Below are positions 30,860 through 37,954 of a stretch of DNA of 64,000 nt, one piece after another (position 1 is the first letter of the stretch; each line of letters starts with the position of its first letter). The position numbers and the translations under genes are program-made. The DNA lies in NCBI RefSeq assembly GCF_001544875.2, contig NZ_FCOA02000003.1, forward strand, positions 372,001 to 436,000, read 5' to 3'. The notes below the pieces were generated by a model that did not search any database, was not told the DNA's origin, and worked only from the letters and a program-made list of their open reading frames with translations. Origin of the DNA: Caballeronia hypogeia (GTDB lineage Bacteria; Pseudomonadota; Gammaproteobacteria; Burkholderiales; Burkholderiaceae).

Positions 30860-31448
30860 TTACTTTCGCCCCAAGCTTCGCCGCCATATTCGACGCCGAC
30901 GAGCGTTGTGCTTTTTGCAACGATTGCTCGCTGTTCTCTACAGGATTGCGACAAGAACGGAAAACCGGCCTCACCGATTTCACGTTCCGGCCCGCCGCCT
31001 GCCTGATTCACGCCATATGTGCGCTTTCGTACAACAACGAGCCATTTTCCGCCCCGCACCATCGCGCGTCAACGCGAGTTTCCCGGTATCGTTATATCCA
31101 TAGAGGAAAAGCTACAGTTTAAGTGCGCGATGGTCGCGTTTTCTCCGACGCCAGGCGGGACAAGGCTTGCGGGACGACGATCAAAAGGCGAAGAAACCGT
31201 AGTTTTTGCAGCAATCGATTAAGGGACGGTAATGCCTTACCGATGTTTTATCCCCCGAAAGACGAACGATCATGCGTTGCACAGGAGGCGCGCCAAAATG
31301 GCCGACAGAGACTCAAGCCAAAGCGGTTGCGATCCGATAACGCATTCATAGAGGAAAAACGTATTTCGTATTTCAGCCGCGTGCGGCGGCGCAAAAGCCG
31401 CATCGGCCAATGCATGCGCAATTGTTGATGTCACAGAGGAGAGCAATC
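30860..31448 (+). other. Region without a confident gene
   Basis: No convincing long gene is seen. A strong Shine-Dalgarno (CAGGAGG, near 31280) precedes a 17-codon frame starting MADRDSSQSG at 31298. A 30-codon frame starts at 31130 (MVAFSPTPGG). CATAGAGGAAAA occurs twice (31101 and 31348) and a similar CAGAGGAGA sits before the next gene. These could be tiny leader peptides or decayed copies of a small gene; support is weak. Confidence 0.3.
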
Positions 31449-31598
31449 ATGGACGCAAAACCGACGAAAATCCCGACGCCCGACAAGGTGTTCTGTCCGG
31501 ATCCGGAGCCGGTTGGCGTCGAGTTTCTCGCGACCGAACTGCCCGAGCATGTGCGCGCGTTCTTCGATGAACAGCGCAACTCGGCGCAGTCGAAATAG
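31449..31598 (+). CDS. Small hypothetical protein (49 residues)
   Basis: Short acidic protein, Pro-rich near its start (MDAKPTKIPTPDKV). The ATG at 31449 is preceded by AGAGGAGAGCAATC, a good ribosome binding site. No membrane segment or motif seen and no family recognised. Confidence 0.55.
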   Translation: MDAKPTKIPTPDKVFCPDPEPVGVEFLATELPEHVRAFFDEQRNSAQSK

Positions 31599-31844
31599 GC
31601 GGATCCGCTGGATCACGCCGTCGTCGTGAGAACGACGCCCGCTGCGCGCGGCGCACACGGACCCGATGGTCCGCTTATGGCTCACGCCAGGATGCGTCGC
31701 GCCTCGCGTTCATGACCGCTCTCCGGCGAGTCGTGCGGCGCGGCTCGCTTCTCCGAAATCTTTCGCTCTCGACTGACCTGCGGGCTTCGGCCTGATTGCG
31801 CGGTGCGCTATTCTGGCTCTTTTGCCTTGAGACCGTTGAGACCG

Positions 31845-32447
31845 ATGCGCCGCCGATCGAAGTCTTTCCTCCTTTCCTTAGCCGCTTCAGCCTGTCTACT
31901 CGCACTCGCCGCGCCCTCCTCCGCACGCGCCGACGGCGACGACACTCCGTTCACCAATCTCATCGCGCTCGTTTCGCAACGGCTTGCGCTGGCCGAGCCG
32001 GTGGCGCGCTGGAAATGGGCGCATCACGAGCCGATCACCGACGCGCGGCGCGAAGAAGCGCTGCTCAAGCACGTCGAGGAAAAGGCCGCGGCCGCGCAGG
32101 TCGATACGGATTTCGCGCGCCAGTTCTTCCGCGATCAGATCGAAGCCAGCAAGGACGTGCAGAATGCGCTCTTCGCCAACTGGCGCGCGCTGAAGGCCGC
32201 ACCGGAAGCCGCACCGCCCGATCTCGCGAAGGACACGCGTCCGAAGCTGGACCGGCTCACGCAATCGTTGATGTCAGCGCTCGCGCACGTCGAGCCCATT
32301 CGTCATGCGGACGACTGCCCGATGCGCCTGGCTGAGAGCGTTGCGCGCTGGAAGCATCTGACGCGCTATAACTCATCGATGAACGAACCGCTGCAGCGCG
32401 CGCTGTCGCATGTGTGCGCGTCCGGCGGCGTGGGCGCGGTCGGCTGA
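31845..32447 (+). CDS. Secreted (gamma-class) chorismate mutase
   Basis: 200 residues. The signal peptide is SFLLSLAASACLLALAAPSS, with cleavage near ARA. The mature domain matches the AroQ-gamma periplasmic chorismate mutases, which convert chorismate to prephenate outside the cytoplasm. The helix LVSQRLALAEPVARWKW and the following REEALLKHVEEKA and FFRDQIEASKDVQ carry the conserved Arg, Lys, Glu and Gln positions. The C-terminal extension with two cysteines (DDCPMR and SHVCASG) resembles the secreted type. The ATG at 31845 is preferred to a GTG at 31803. Confidence 0.82.
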   Translation: MRRRSKSFLLSLAASACLLALAAPSSARADGDDTPFTNLIALVSQRLALAEPVARWKWAHHEPITDARREEALLKHVEEKAAAAQVDTDFARQFFRDQIEASKDVQNALFANWRALKAAPEAAPPDLAKDTRPKLDRLTQSLMSALAHVEPIRHADDCPMRLAESVARWKHLTRYNSSMNEPLQRALSHVCASGGVGAVG

Positions 32448-32454
32448 TGAGCTT

Positions 32455-33597
32455 TTAGACGGCCGCGAGCATTTCGGCGGTGAGCGGCGTTACGGCCAGA
32501 CCACGCGCCAGGCGCTCGCTCAGAACCCGGTAGGTCGACAGCTCGAACGCGCGCGACGTGCGGTTCGAGACCAGCGCGCCCGCCTGCGCGAGCGTATCGG
32601 CGGTGCCGAGATACTGCCAGTCGTCGATCACATGCCACACGCGCAGCGCCGAGGCGGCATCGCGCTCTTCGATCGCGATCGGGCCAGCGTAAGGCCAAGG
32701 CGCGCCACGAACATCGCCGGTCCGCGATTTCGGCGCGCGATTGTGCACGGGCCGCGCCTGCGCGATCCATTGCGTCTCCGCCAGCAACGCGCCGATTTCA
32801 CCTCCGGTCGCCTTCCACTCGACGCGGCGCACGAGCGCTGCAAGGCGCAGATCTTTCGCCGAACGCCGAGGCCCGACGAGATGCGAGCGCACTCGCTGAC
32901 GCAGTTTCACGCTGCGGCCCGCATAGAGCGGCGCGTCGTCGTCGCCATAAAACATGTAGACGCCGCAGCCTGCGGGAATCTGCTCGATCGTGTCCTCGTC
33001 GATGTGCGCCGCGAGCTGGAAGCGGCGCGTCACCCGTTCGAGATGTCCGCGCAATACGTCCGGCGCGTGCGCGCGATGCAGGTGCTGCCAAAACTGCCAG
33101 AGCAGATCTGCATCGGCGAGTGCGCGGTGCCGCGCCGAGGGCACGAGCGCATGACGTTCGACGAGCGCATCGAGGCCGTGACGGCTTTCGCCCGGATAGA
33201 CCGCGCGAGACAACTGCACCGTGCACAGCACGTCCGGCGCGAAGCGCAGCCCGATTCGCTTGAACTCACCCTTCAGGAAGCCGTGATCGAAGTGCGCGTT
33301 GTGCGCAATGAACAGACGGCCATTCATCCGTTCGAGCAGAGCCGAGGCGAGTTCCTCGAAGGTGGGCGCGTCGCGAACCATCGTGTCGTCGATGCCGGTC
33401 AGTTGCTGGATGAATGCCGGAATCGGCTTTTGCGGGTTGACCAGCGACGTCCACTGCGAAACGCCTTGCGGCCCGGCCTCCACGATCCCGATTTCGGTGA
33501 TGCGATCCACGCCGAACGTCCCGCCGGTCGTTTCTAGATCAACGAATACGACGGGCTCCGATGGGTAGGCCAGGTTTGAGAACGGTTCGAAATGCAT
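32455..33597 (-). CDS. DnaQ-type 3'-5' exonuclease fused to GIY-YIG nuclease domain
   Basis: 380 residues. The N-terminal DEDDh exonuclease domain starts VVFVDLETTGG (DxE). It continues with FIAHNAHFDHGFL and ends with SARHRALADADLL (HxxxxD). The second half has a GIY-YIG endonuclease domain like UvrC/Cho: GCGVYMFYG then PLYAGRSVKLRQRV. Such fusions are annotated as DNA polymerase III epsilon-like or excinuclease Cho-like proteins and probably act in DNA repair. The ATG at 33597 begins MHFEPFSNLAY. It converges on the chorismate mutase gene with 7 nt between stops. Confidence 0.87.
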   Translation of the reverse strand: MHFEPFSNLAYPSEPVVFVDLETTGGTFGVDRITEIGIVEAGPQGVSQWTSLVNPQKPIPAFIQQLTGIDDTMVRDAPTFEELASALLERMNGRLFIAHNAHFDHGFLKGEFKRIGLRFAPDVLCTVQLSRAVYPGESRHGLDALVERHALVPSARHRALADADLLWQFWQHLHRAHAPDVLRGHLERVTRRFQLAAHIDEDTIEQIPAGCGVYMFYGDDDAPLYAGRSVKLRQRVRSHLVGPRRSAKDLRLAALVRRVEWKATGGEIGALLAETQWIAQARPVHNRAPKSRTGDVRGAPWPYAGPIAIEERDAASALRVWHVIDDWQYLGTADTLAQAGALVSNRTSRAFELSTYRVLSERLARGLAVTPLTAEMLAAV

Positions 33598-34223
33598 CGT
33601 GGACGGCGGAGAGTCGGCGCGATGGCCGGATTGAGAACACGCGATGGCGACGGGATTGCCCATTCTAACGCAGGGCGCGGTGGCCGGCTTTCGCTGGCGG
33701 GCTTGCCTGTTTATCGCAGCTTTGGGGTTGGGATTTCAAATCAACTCATAGTCGGCGGTCACGTCGAGGGCCATTTCGCGGAGCATTTTGGCGATCATTA
33801 AGATCGATACGATAGCAATGGCGGATAACCCGTAATCGCATTCCCTGATTAGCAAATATTTTTTGTCGGCGCACGAGATGCAGAGCGCAGGTACCGACAG
33901 GGCAGCACGGCGCGAATAGGCGGGCCGGCGCGCCGCCCGCCACGCCAGATCTTGGCGCCGCTGGCATCGACCGAAACCTCGCTTCGCGGCAGTAGTTTTA
34001 TTTGATCTCCCAAAAATCAATATTTTCGAAAATTAATATCGACGCGAATTCCCGCGCCCGCCATTCAAATAATCCGCATTGAGTTGAATTCGTTTCTTTA
34101 ATTCGACCAGCCACAGTAACAACACTATTCGGCCTGCAAGTGTTTACTCGTCTTGCCCGATTCTCCGAAATTAAGAATAATGGAAATTAAAGAGTAACTT
34201 AAATGTAAGTGGAGGCCACGATC
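33598..34223. other. Intergenic region, AT-rich in its second half
   Basis: 626 nt with no confident gene. 34000-34210 is much more AT-rich than the surroundings and probably holds the promoter of the next gene. A minus-strand frame ending near 33736 (tail MIAKMLREMALDVTADYELI) contains a plausible short hydrophobic segment. Its N-terminal part looks like noise, so it is not called. Confidence 0.4.
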
Positions 34224-34466
34224 ATGATGCAACTCAATCGAGTCGCGCAGTGGTTGAATTCGCTGCTAACGCCATCGATGGAACAGCCGGATGAAATCGC
34301 TTCACGGAGCGAATTCGATCCGGCATGGCATGGCGATCATTGGCAAAACCTGTTGTCATCGCCCATGGACGCGCGTCACTACGTCATGGAAGACTGGACG
34401 ACACCGCTCGACGTCGACCTCGTCGCCGTCGAACCCGCGCCAGCACAGGCCGACGCGCCAAACTGA
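34224..34466 (+). CDS. Small hypothetical protein (80 residues)
   Basis: Acidic protein beginning MMQLNRVAQWLNSLL, an amphipathic helix, followed by a hydrophilic region rich in Asp, Trp and His. GGAGG lies 8 nt before the ATG at 34224, so the start is well supported. No family recognised. AT-rich upstream region. Confidence 0.6.
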   Translation: MMQLNRVAQWLNSLLTPSMEQPDEIASRSEFDPAWHGDHWQNLLSSPMDARHYVMEDWTTPLDVDLVAVEPAPAQADAPN

Positions 34467-34484
34467 CCCACGGAAAACGCAGGC

Positions 34485-34569
34485 AAAAAAAAAGCGCGAC
34501 CGGGAAGTCGCGCTGACAAAGTTTGGAGATCTTTTTCCGTCAACGAAAAAGTCTGCTTCGGAAAGCAGA
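34485..34569 (-). ncRNA. Candidate small RNA with its own promoter and terminator
   Basis: On the minus strand, -10 element TATACT (34576-34581) precedes about 85 nt that fold into three hairpins. Hairpin 1 is CTGCTT/AAGCAG (34553-34558 with 34563-34568). Hairpin 2 is CTTTTTC/GAAAAAG (34531-34537 with 34545-34551). Hairpin 3 is AGCGCGAC/GTCGCGCT (34493-34500 with 34507-34514), followed by nine T (34493-34485). No good minus-strand coding frame explains the terminator. This is the structure expected of a bacterial sRNA; the identity is unknown. Confidence 0.6.
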
Positions 34570-34575
34570 AATGAC

Positions 34576-34581
34576 AGTATA
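34576..34581 (-). promoter_or_regulatory. -10 element of the candidate sRNA
   Basis: TATACT on the minus strand, one base from consensus, 7 nt before the proposed RNA 5' end. The -35 region is not close to consensus. Confidence 0.45.
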
Positions 34582-34713
34582 GCGAGATGGCTCGCACAAA
34601 TTACCTGCAGATTCAGCAAACTTCTGTTTCAAATATCTCAACAATTCATTTTCGGGCCTTGTCCCATTGATTTTGCGTACCGATTCATGTCGCACATGCG
34701 CAACGTCGTATGG

Positions 34714-34743
34714 TTGACACTTCTGCGCTTACGACTTTATTCG
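34714..34743 (+). promoter_or_regulatory. Possible porin promoter
   Basis: A perfect TTGACA (34714-34719) is followed after 18 nt by TATTCG, a poor -10. It lies about 245 nt upstream of the porin ATG, implying a long leader. The 34744-34989 stretch shows no gene I would call. Confidence 0.35.
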
Positions 34744-34989
34744 CCGATAAACCCCTGTATTTAAAGAAAAATACCCATCACCAAGATCATTGCCGCTGCA
34801 ACAATGGTTTATTGCGGAAATTGGAACGCCCTCCTCTGTAACGCCGTCTTTACACTTCGTCTGGTCCGGAAACATATGTGTCCCACCGCGGATGCATGGC
34901 TCCTCCGCCGAGCGCCTCTCGCAGCGCGCCGGAGCGAGGTTTCCACAAAGCCTGGGTCCAAGGCCCTATCTGCTCTCGGAGTTACAAAG

Positions 34990-36138
34990 ATGAAAAAGAC
35001 TCTCGTGGTCGCCGCCCTGTCGGGCGTTTTTGCTACCGCCGCCCATGCGCAAAGCAGCGTCACGCTGTACGGCCTGATCGATGCCGGCCTGACGTACACG
35101 AACAACAACGTCAGCACCTTCGGCGGCGACGGTCACAGCAACTGGAAGGCGACGAGCGGCTCCGCGAACGGCAGCCGTTGGGGCCTGCGTGGTTCGGAAG
35201 ACCTCGGTGGCGGCCTGAAGGCGATCTTCACGTTGGAGAACGGCTTCAACATCATGAACGGCCAGAACGGCCAAGGTGGTCGCGAGTTCGGCCGCCAGGC
35301 GTTCGTCGGTCTGTCGAGCAACCAGTTCGGCGCAGTGACCCTCGGCCGTCAATATGACTCCGTCGTCGACTTCCTCGGGCCTCTGGCTCTGACGGGCACG
35401 CAATACGGCGGCACGCAGTTCGCCCACCCGTTCGACAACGACAACCTCGACAACACGTTCCGCGTCGACAACTCGGTCAAGTACACGAGCGCGAACTACG
35501 CTGGCTTCAAGGTCGGCGCGATGTACGGCTTCTCGAACCAGGCTGGCGGTTTCTCGAACAACCGCGCATACAGCGCAGGCGTGTCGTATAACTACGGCCC
35601 GTTGAACGTCGCCGGTGCGTACTTCCAGGCGAACAACGGCGGCCAGGCTGCCGGCGCCCTCACGACGGATCAGACGCCGTTCGCGGCAGGCCGTCAGCGC
35701 ATCTTCGGTGGTGGCCTGAACTACGCGTTCGGCCCGGCGACGGTCGGCTTCGTCTTCACGCAGACAATGCTCGACAACGCGACGGCTCTGACGAACGTCG
35801 GCTCGCAAGGCCTGGGCAACATCGCGCTCGGCGGCGGCAGCGTCCGCTTCACGAACTACGAAGTGAACGGCCGCTACAACCTGACGCCGGCATTGTCGAT
35901 CGCGGGTAACTACACGTTCACGGATAGCCACATCGCAGGCGAAAAGCCGAAGTTCCACCAGTTCAACCTGCAAACGGCATACGCGCTGTCGAAGCGCACC
36001 GACGTGTACCTGCAGGGCGAGTACCAGCACGTGGCGGACGCGGGCGACCTGCCGATCGGCGCGACGATCAACGGCGTGGGCATCTCGTCGTCGACGAACC
36101 AGGTTTCGGCAACGGTTGGCGTGCGTCACCGCTTCTAA
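34990..36138 (+). CDS. Gram-negative porin (OpcP/OmpC-like)
   Basis: Outer-membrane general porin, 382 residues. The signal peptide MKKTLVVAALSGVFATAAHA is followed by the mature start QSSVTLYGLIDAGL, typical of beta-proteobacterial 16-stranded porins. The protein alternates beta strands, has KAIFTLENGF and ends in the aromatic F of VGVRHRF, the outer-membrane insertion signal. Codon use is strongly biased, as in a highly expressed gene. GGAG lies about 8 nt before the ATG at 34990; the longer upstream frame is ignored. Confidence 0.95.
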   Translation: MKKTLVVAALSGVFATAAHAQSSVTLYGLIDAGLTYTNNNVSTFGGDGHSNWKATSGSANGSRWGLRGSEDLGGGLKAIFTLENGFNIMNGQNGQGGREFGRQAFVGLSSNQFGAVTLGRQYDSVVDFLGPLALTGTQYGGTQFAHPFDNDNLDNTFRVDNSVKYTSANYAGFKVGAMYGFSNQAGGFSNNRAYSAGVSYNYGPLNVAGAYFQANNGGQAAGALTTDQTPFAAGRQRIFGGGLNYAFGPATVGFVFTQTMLDNATALTNVGSQGLGNIALGGGSVRFTNYEVNGRYNLTPALSIAGNYTFTDSHIAGEKPKFHQFNLQTAYALSKRTDVYLQGEYQHVADAGDLPIGATINGVGISSSTNQVSATVGVRHRF

Positions 36139-36162
36139 GCTTCACACGCAGTTCTGTTGTGC

Positions 36163-36193
36163 AAAAAGCCGCTCCTCGGAGCGGCTTTTTTTC
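36163..36193 (+). terminator. Porin terminator
   Basis: AGCCGCTCC (36167-36175) and GGAGCGGCT (36178-36186) with a long T tract. A-rich 5' flank makes it potentially bidirectional, serving greB as well. Confidence 0.9.
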
Positions 36194-36219
36194 GTCCGTG
36201 CTTCGCGCGGCGCGGAAGT

Positions 36220-36771
36220 TCAGTGGGGATATCGCACATCCAGAATATCGATCTGCTGCACGCCCGCGGGCGTGTGCAAGGCGACCGTATCGCCGATCTT
36301 GGCCTTCAGCAGCGCCCGCGCCACCGGCGAAATCCAGCTCACGTAGCCGCGGTCCAGATCAACCTCGTCGACGCCCACGATCGTCACGGTCTTCACGTCG
36401 CCGTCGTCGCCGGCGTAGTCCACGGTCGCGCCGAAGAACACCTGATCGACGTTCTCCTGCTTGCTGCTGTCCACCACTTCCGCCAGATCCAGGCGCTTGC
36501 CCAGAAAGCGGATACGCCGGTCGATTTCGCGCAGACGTCGCTTGCCGTAGATGTAGTCACCGTTTTCCGAACGATCGCCGTTGGAGGCCGCCCAGGAGAC
36601 CAGCCTGACGACCTCCGGGCGCTCGGTATCCAGAAGCTGCAGAAGCTCGTCACGCAGGCGCTGGTGGCCTTGAGGCGTGATGTAGTTCTTGGTGCCCGCC
36701 GGAACGTCCGGATGGCCGAGATCGATGTCGTCGTCGCTGTCGTCCGACTCTTTGACAAATGCCTTGTTCAT
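36220..36771 (-). CDS. greB: Transcription elongation factor GreB
   Basis: Rescues backtracked RNA polymerase by stimulating cleavage of the nascent transcript. 183 residues. An acidic N-terminal extension (SDDSDDDIDLG) precedes the coiled-coil domain. The tip motif is SENGDYIYGKRRLREIDRR, with the acidic D/E pair for metal delivery. The C-terminal FKBP-like domain follows (VSWISPVARALLKAKIGD). The GKRRLREIDRRIRFL sequence fits GreB rather than GreA. Confidence 0.93.
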   Translation of the reverse strand: MNKAFVKESDDSDDDIDLGHPDVPAGTKNYITPQGHQRLRDELLQLLDTERPEVVRLVSWAASNGDRSENGDYIYGKRRLREIDRRIRFLGKRLDLAEVVDSSKQENVDQVFFGATVDYAGDDGDVKTVTIVGVDEVDLDRGYVSWISPVARALLKAKIGDTVALHTPAGVQQIDILDVRYPH

Positions 36772-36923
36772 GATGCGAATCGCTTCCGAATTGCCAGGAT
36801 TGGTGCTTTGAAAACATCAACTTACCACGTCGCGCCTCGGGTTCGTGGCCGCCCTTTCGATGGAACGTCAGACGAAAATCGAGATTTTGCCTAAAAACCC
36901 TTCCTTTTTGAAAATAGCTTGGC

Positions 36924-36929
36924 TATAAT
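36924..36929 (+). promoter_or_regulatory. -10 element of the tRNA-Arg array
   Basis: Perfect TATAAT, 13 nt before the first tRNA-Arg. The matching -35 is unclear. Copies 2 and 3 lack this upstream sequence, so the array is probably one transcript. Confidence 0.6.
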
Positions 36930-36942
36930 TCCGCTTCTGCGT

Positions 36943-37019
36943 GCGGCTGTAGCTCAGTTGGATAGAGTACTTGGCTACGAACCAAGGGGTCGTGGGTTCG
37001 AATCCTGCCAGCCGCGCCA
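36943..37019 (+). tRNA. tRNA-Arg (ACG), copy 1
   Basis: 77 nt with CCA. The acceptor gcggctg pairs with cagccgc. The anticodon loop ctacgaa carries ACG. Confidence 0.96.
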
Positions 37020-37106
37020 CTTATTCTGATGCTCTCGCGCTAACGAGGTCATCGAGTGCTTAACCACTAGCGCAATGAAGTAACACAGTGTTGTACCGTT
37101 TTGCGT

Positions 37107-37183
37107 GCGGCTGTAGCTCAGTTGGATAGAGTACTTGGCTACGAACCAAGGGGTCGTGGGTTCGAATCCTGCCAGCCGCGCCA
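37107..37183 (+). tRNA. tRNA-Arg (ACG), copy 2
   Basis: Identical to copy 1 over its full 77 nt. Confidence 0.96.
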
Positions 37184-37270
37184 CTTATTCTGATGCTCTC
37201 GCGCTAACGAGGTCATCGAGTGCTTAACCACTAGCGCAATGAAGTAACACAGTGTTGTACCGTTTTGCGT

Positions 37271-37347
37271 GCGGCTGTAGCTCAGTTGGATAGAGTACTT
37301 GGCTACGAACCAAGGGGTCGTGGGTTCGAATCCTGCCAGCCGCGCCA
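37271..37347 (+). tRNA. tRNA-Arg (ACG), copy 3
   Basis: Identical to copies 1 and 2; last of the array. Confidence 0.96.
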
Positions 37348-37354
37348 TTTTTTG

Positions 37355-37385
37355 AAGGGCCTTCCACACGGAAGGCCCTTTTTCT
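37355..37385 (+). terminator. Terminator of the tRNA-Arg array
   Basis: AAGGGCCTTCC (37355-37365) pairs with GGAAGGCCCTT (37370-37380), loop ACAC, then a T run. Confidence 0.92.
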
Positions 37386-37403
37386 TTGCGCCGACGAAAG
37401 GGC

Positions 37404-37895
37404 TCACACGCGCGGCGTCGAGCCGATATCGCCGATATGCATGTTCGGCGATGGCACATCCTCGACCGAGGCCACCGCGCTCGATTCCCCGATCGCCTCG
37501 GCGCGCGCACCGAGCAGCGATTGCGGGCGACGCAGGAATTCGTCTTCGACGGTATGGCCGAACGCATGGCGCACGAATGCGCGCAAGAGCGCGATCCTCA
37601 GCGATTCGCCACGCCCTTCCACCGGCTTGCCCTCCCTGCCAAAGCTCACGGTGCACACCACTTCGCCACGGCCGTGATCGTGCATTTCCAGCCGGCAGGC
37701 GCGCTCCAGTACGACCGACGCAGCCTCCCACGACGTCGACGGCAGGAAACGCCCGTCCCAGGGCTTGCCCCGGTCGTTGCCGCGAATGGAGAGCGTCTCT
37801 CCGCTGTCGGTGAAATGAATCTCGCGGATGAAGTCGTGCAGCCCGCGCGCGACCCAATAGTCGAGCGTGGGGCCTTCGAGATCGGAAGTGTTCAT
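37404..37895 (-). CDS. NinX/DUF2591-like protein
   Basis: 163 residues starting MNTSDLEGPTLDYWVARGL and containing LLRAFVRHAFGHTVEDE. Both stretches resemble the start and end of phage NinX (DUF2591) proteins; the match is from memory. Function unknown. The C-terminal 50 residues extend beyond that family. The position beside tRNA genes would suit a phage relic, but no other phage gene is near. The ATG at 37895 is chosen; the longer frame runs into spoT. Confidence 0.6.
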   Translation of the reverse strand: MNTSDLEGPTLDYWVARGLHDFIREIHFTDSGETLSIRGNDRGKPWDGRFLPSTSWEAASVVLERACRLEMHDHGRGEVVCTVSFGREGKPVEGRGESLRIALLRAFVRHAFGHTVEDEFLRRPQSLLGARAEAIGESSAVASVEDVPSPNMHIGDIGSTPRV

Positions 37896-37954
37896 TGCAG
37901 CGCTCTCCTGTTGTCGGACGACGACAGGCGTGCACGCTGCGTACCCGCAGGGCG

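Larger units (their letters stand above)
36943..37347 (+). repeat. Tandem 164-bp repeat carrying tRNA-Arg
   Basis: Three tRNA-Arg genes start at 36943, 37107 and 37271, exactly 164 bp apart. The two 87-bp spacers (37020-37106 and 37184-37270) read identically. The third copy is followed by a terminator instead of the spacer. This is a recent tandem amplification. Confidence 0.95.

Noticed and set aside
30832..31122. Overlapping frames of 76-89 residues after tRNA-Thr
   Set aside because: They start in the tRNA terminator and look like random Arg-rich translation.
33736..34020. 94-residue minus-strand frame with a hydrophobic tail
   Set aside because: N-terminal half is compositionally odd and no ribosome site is visible; kept only as a remark.
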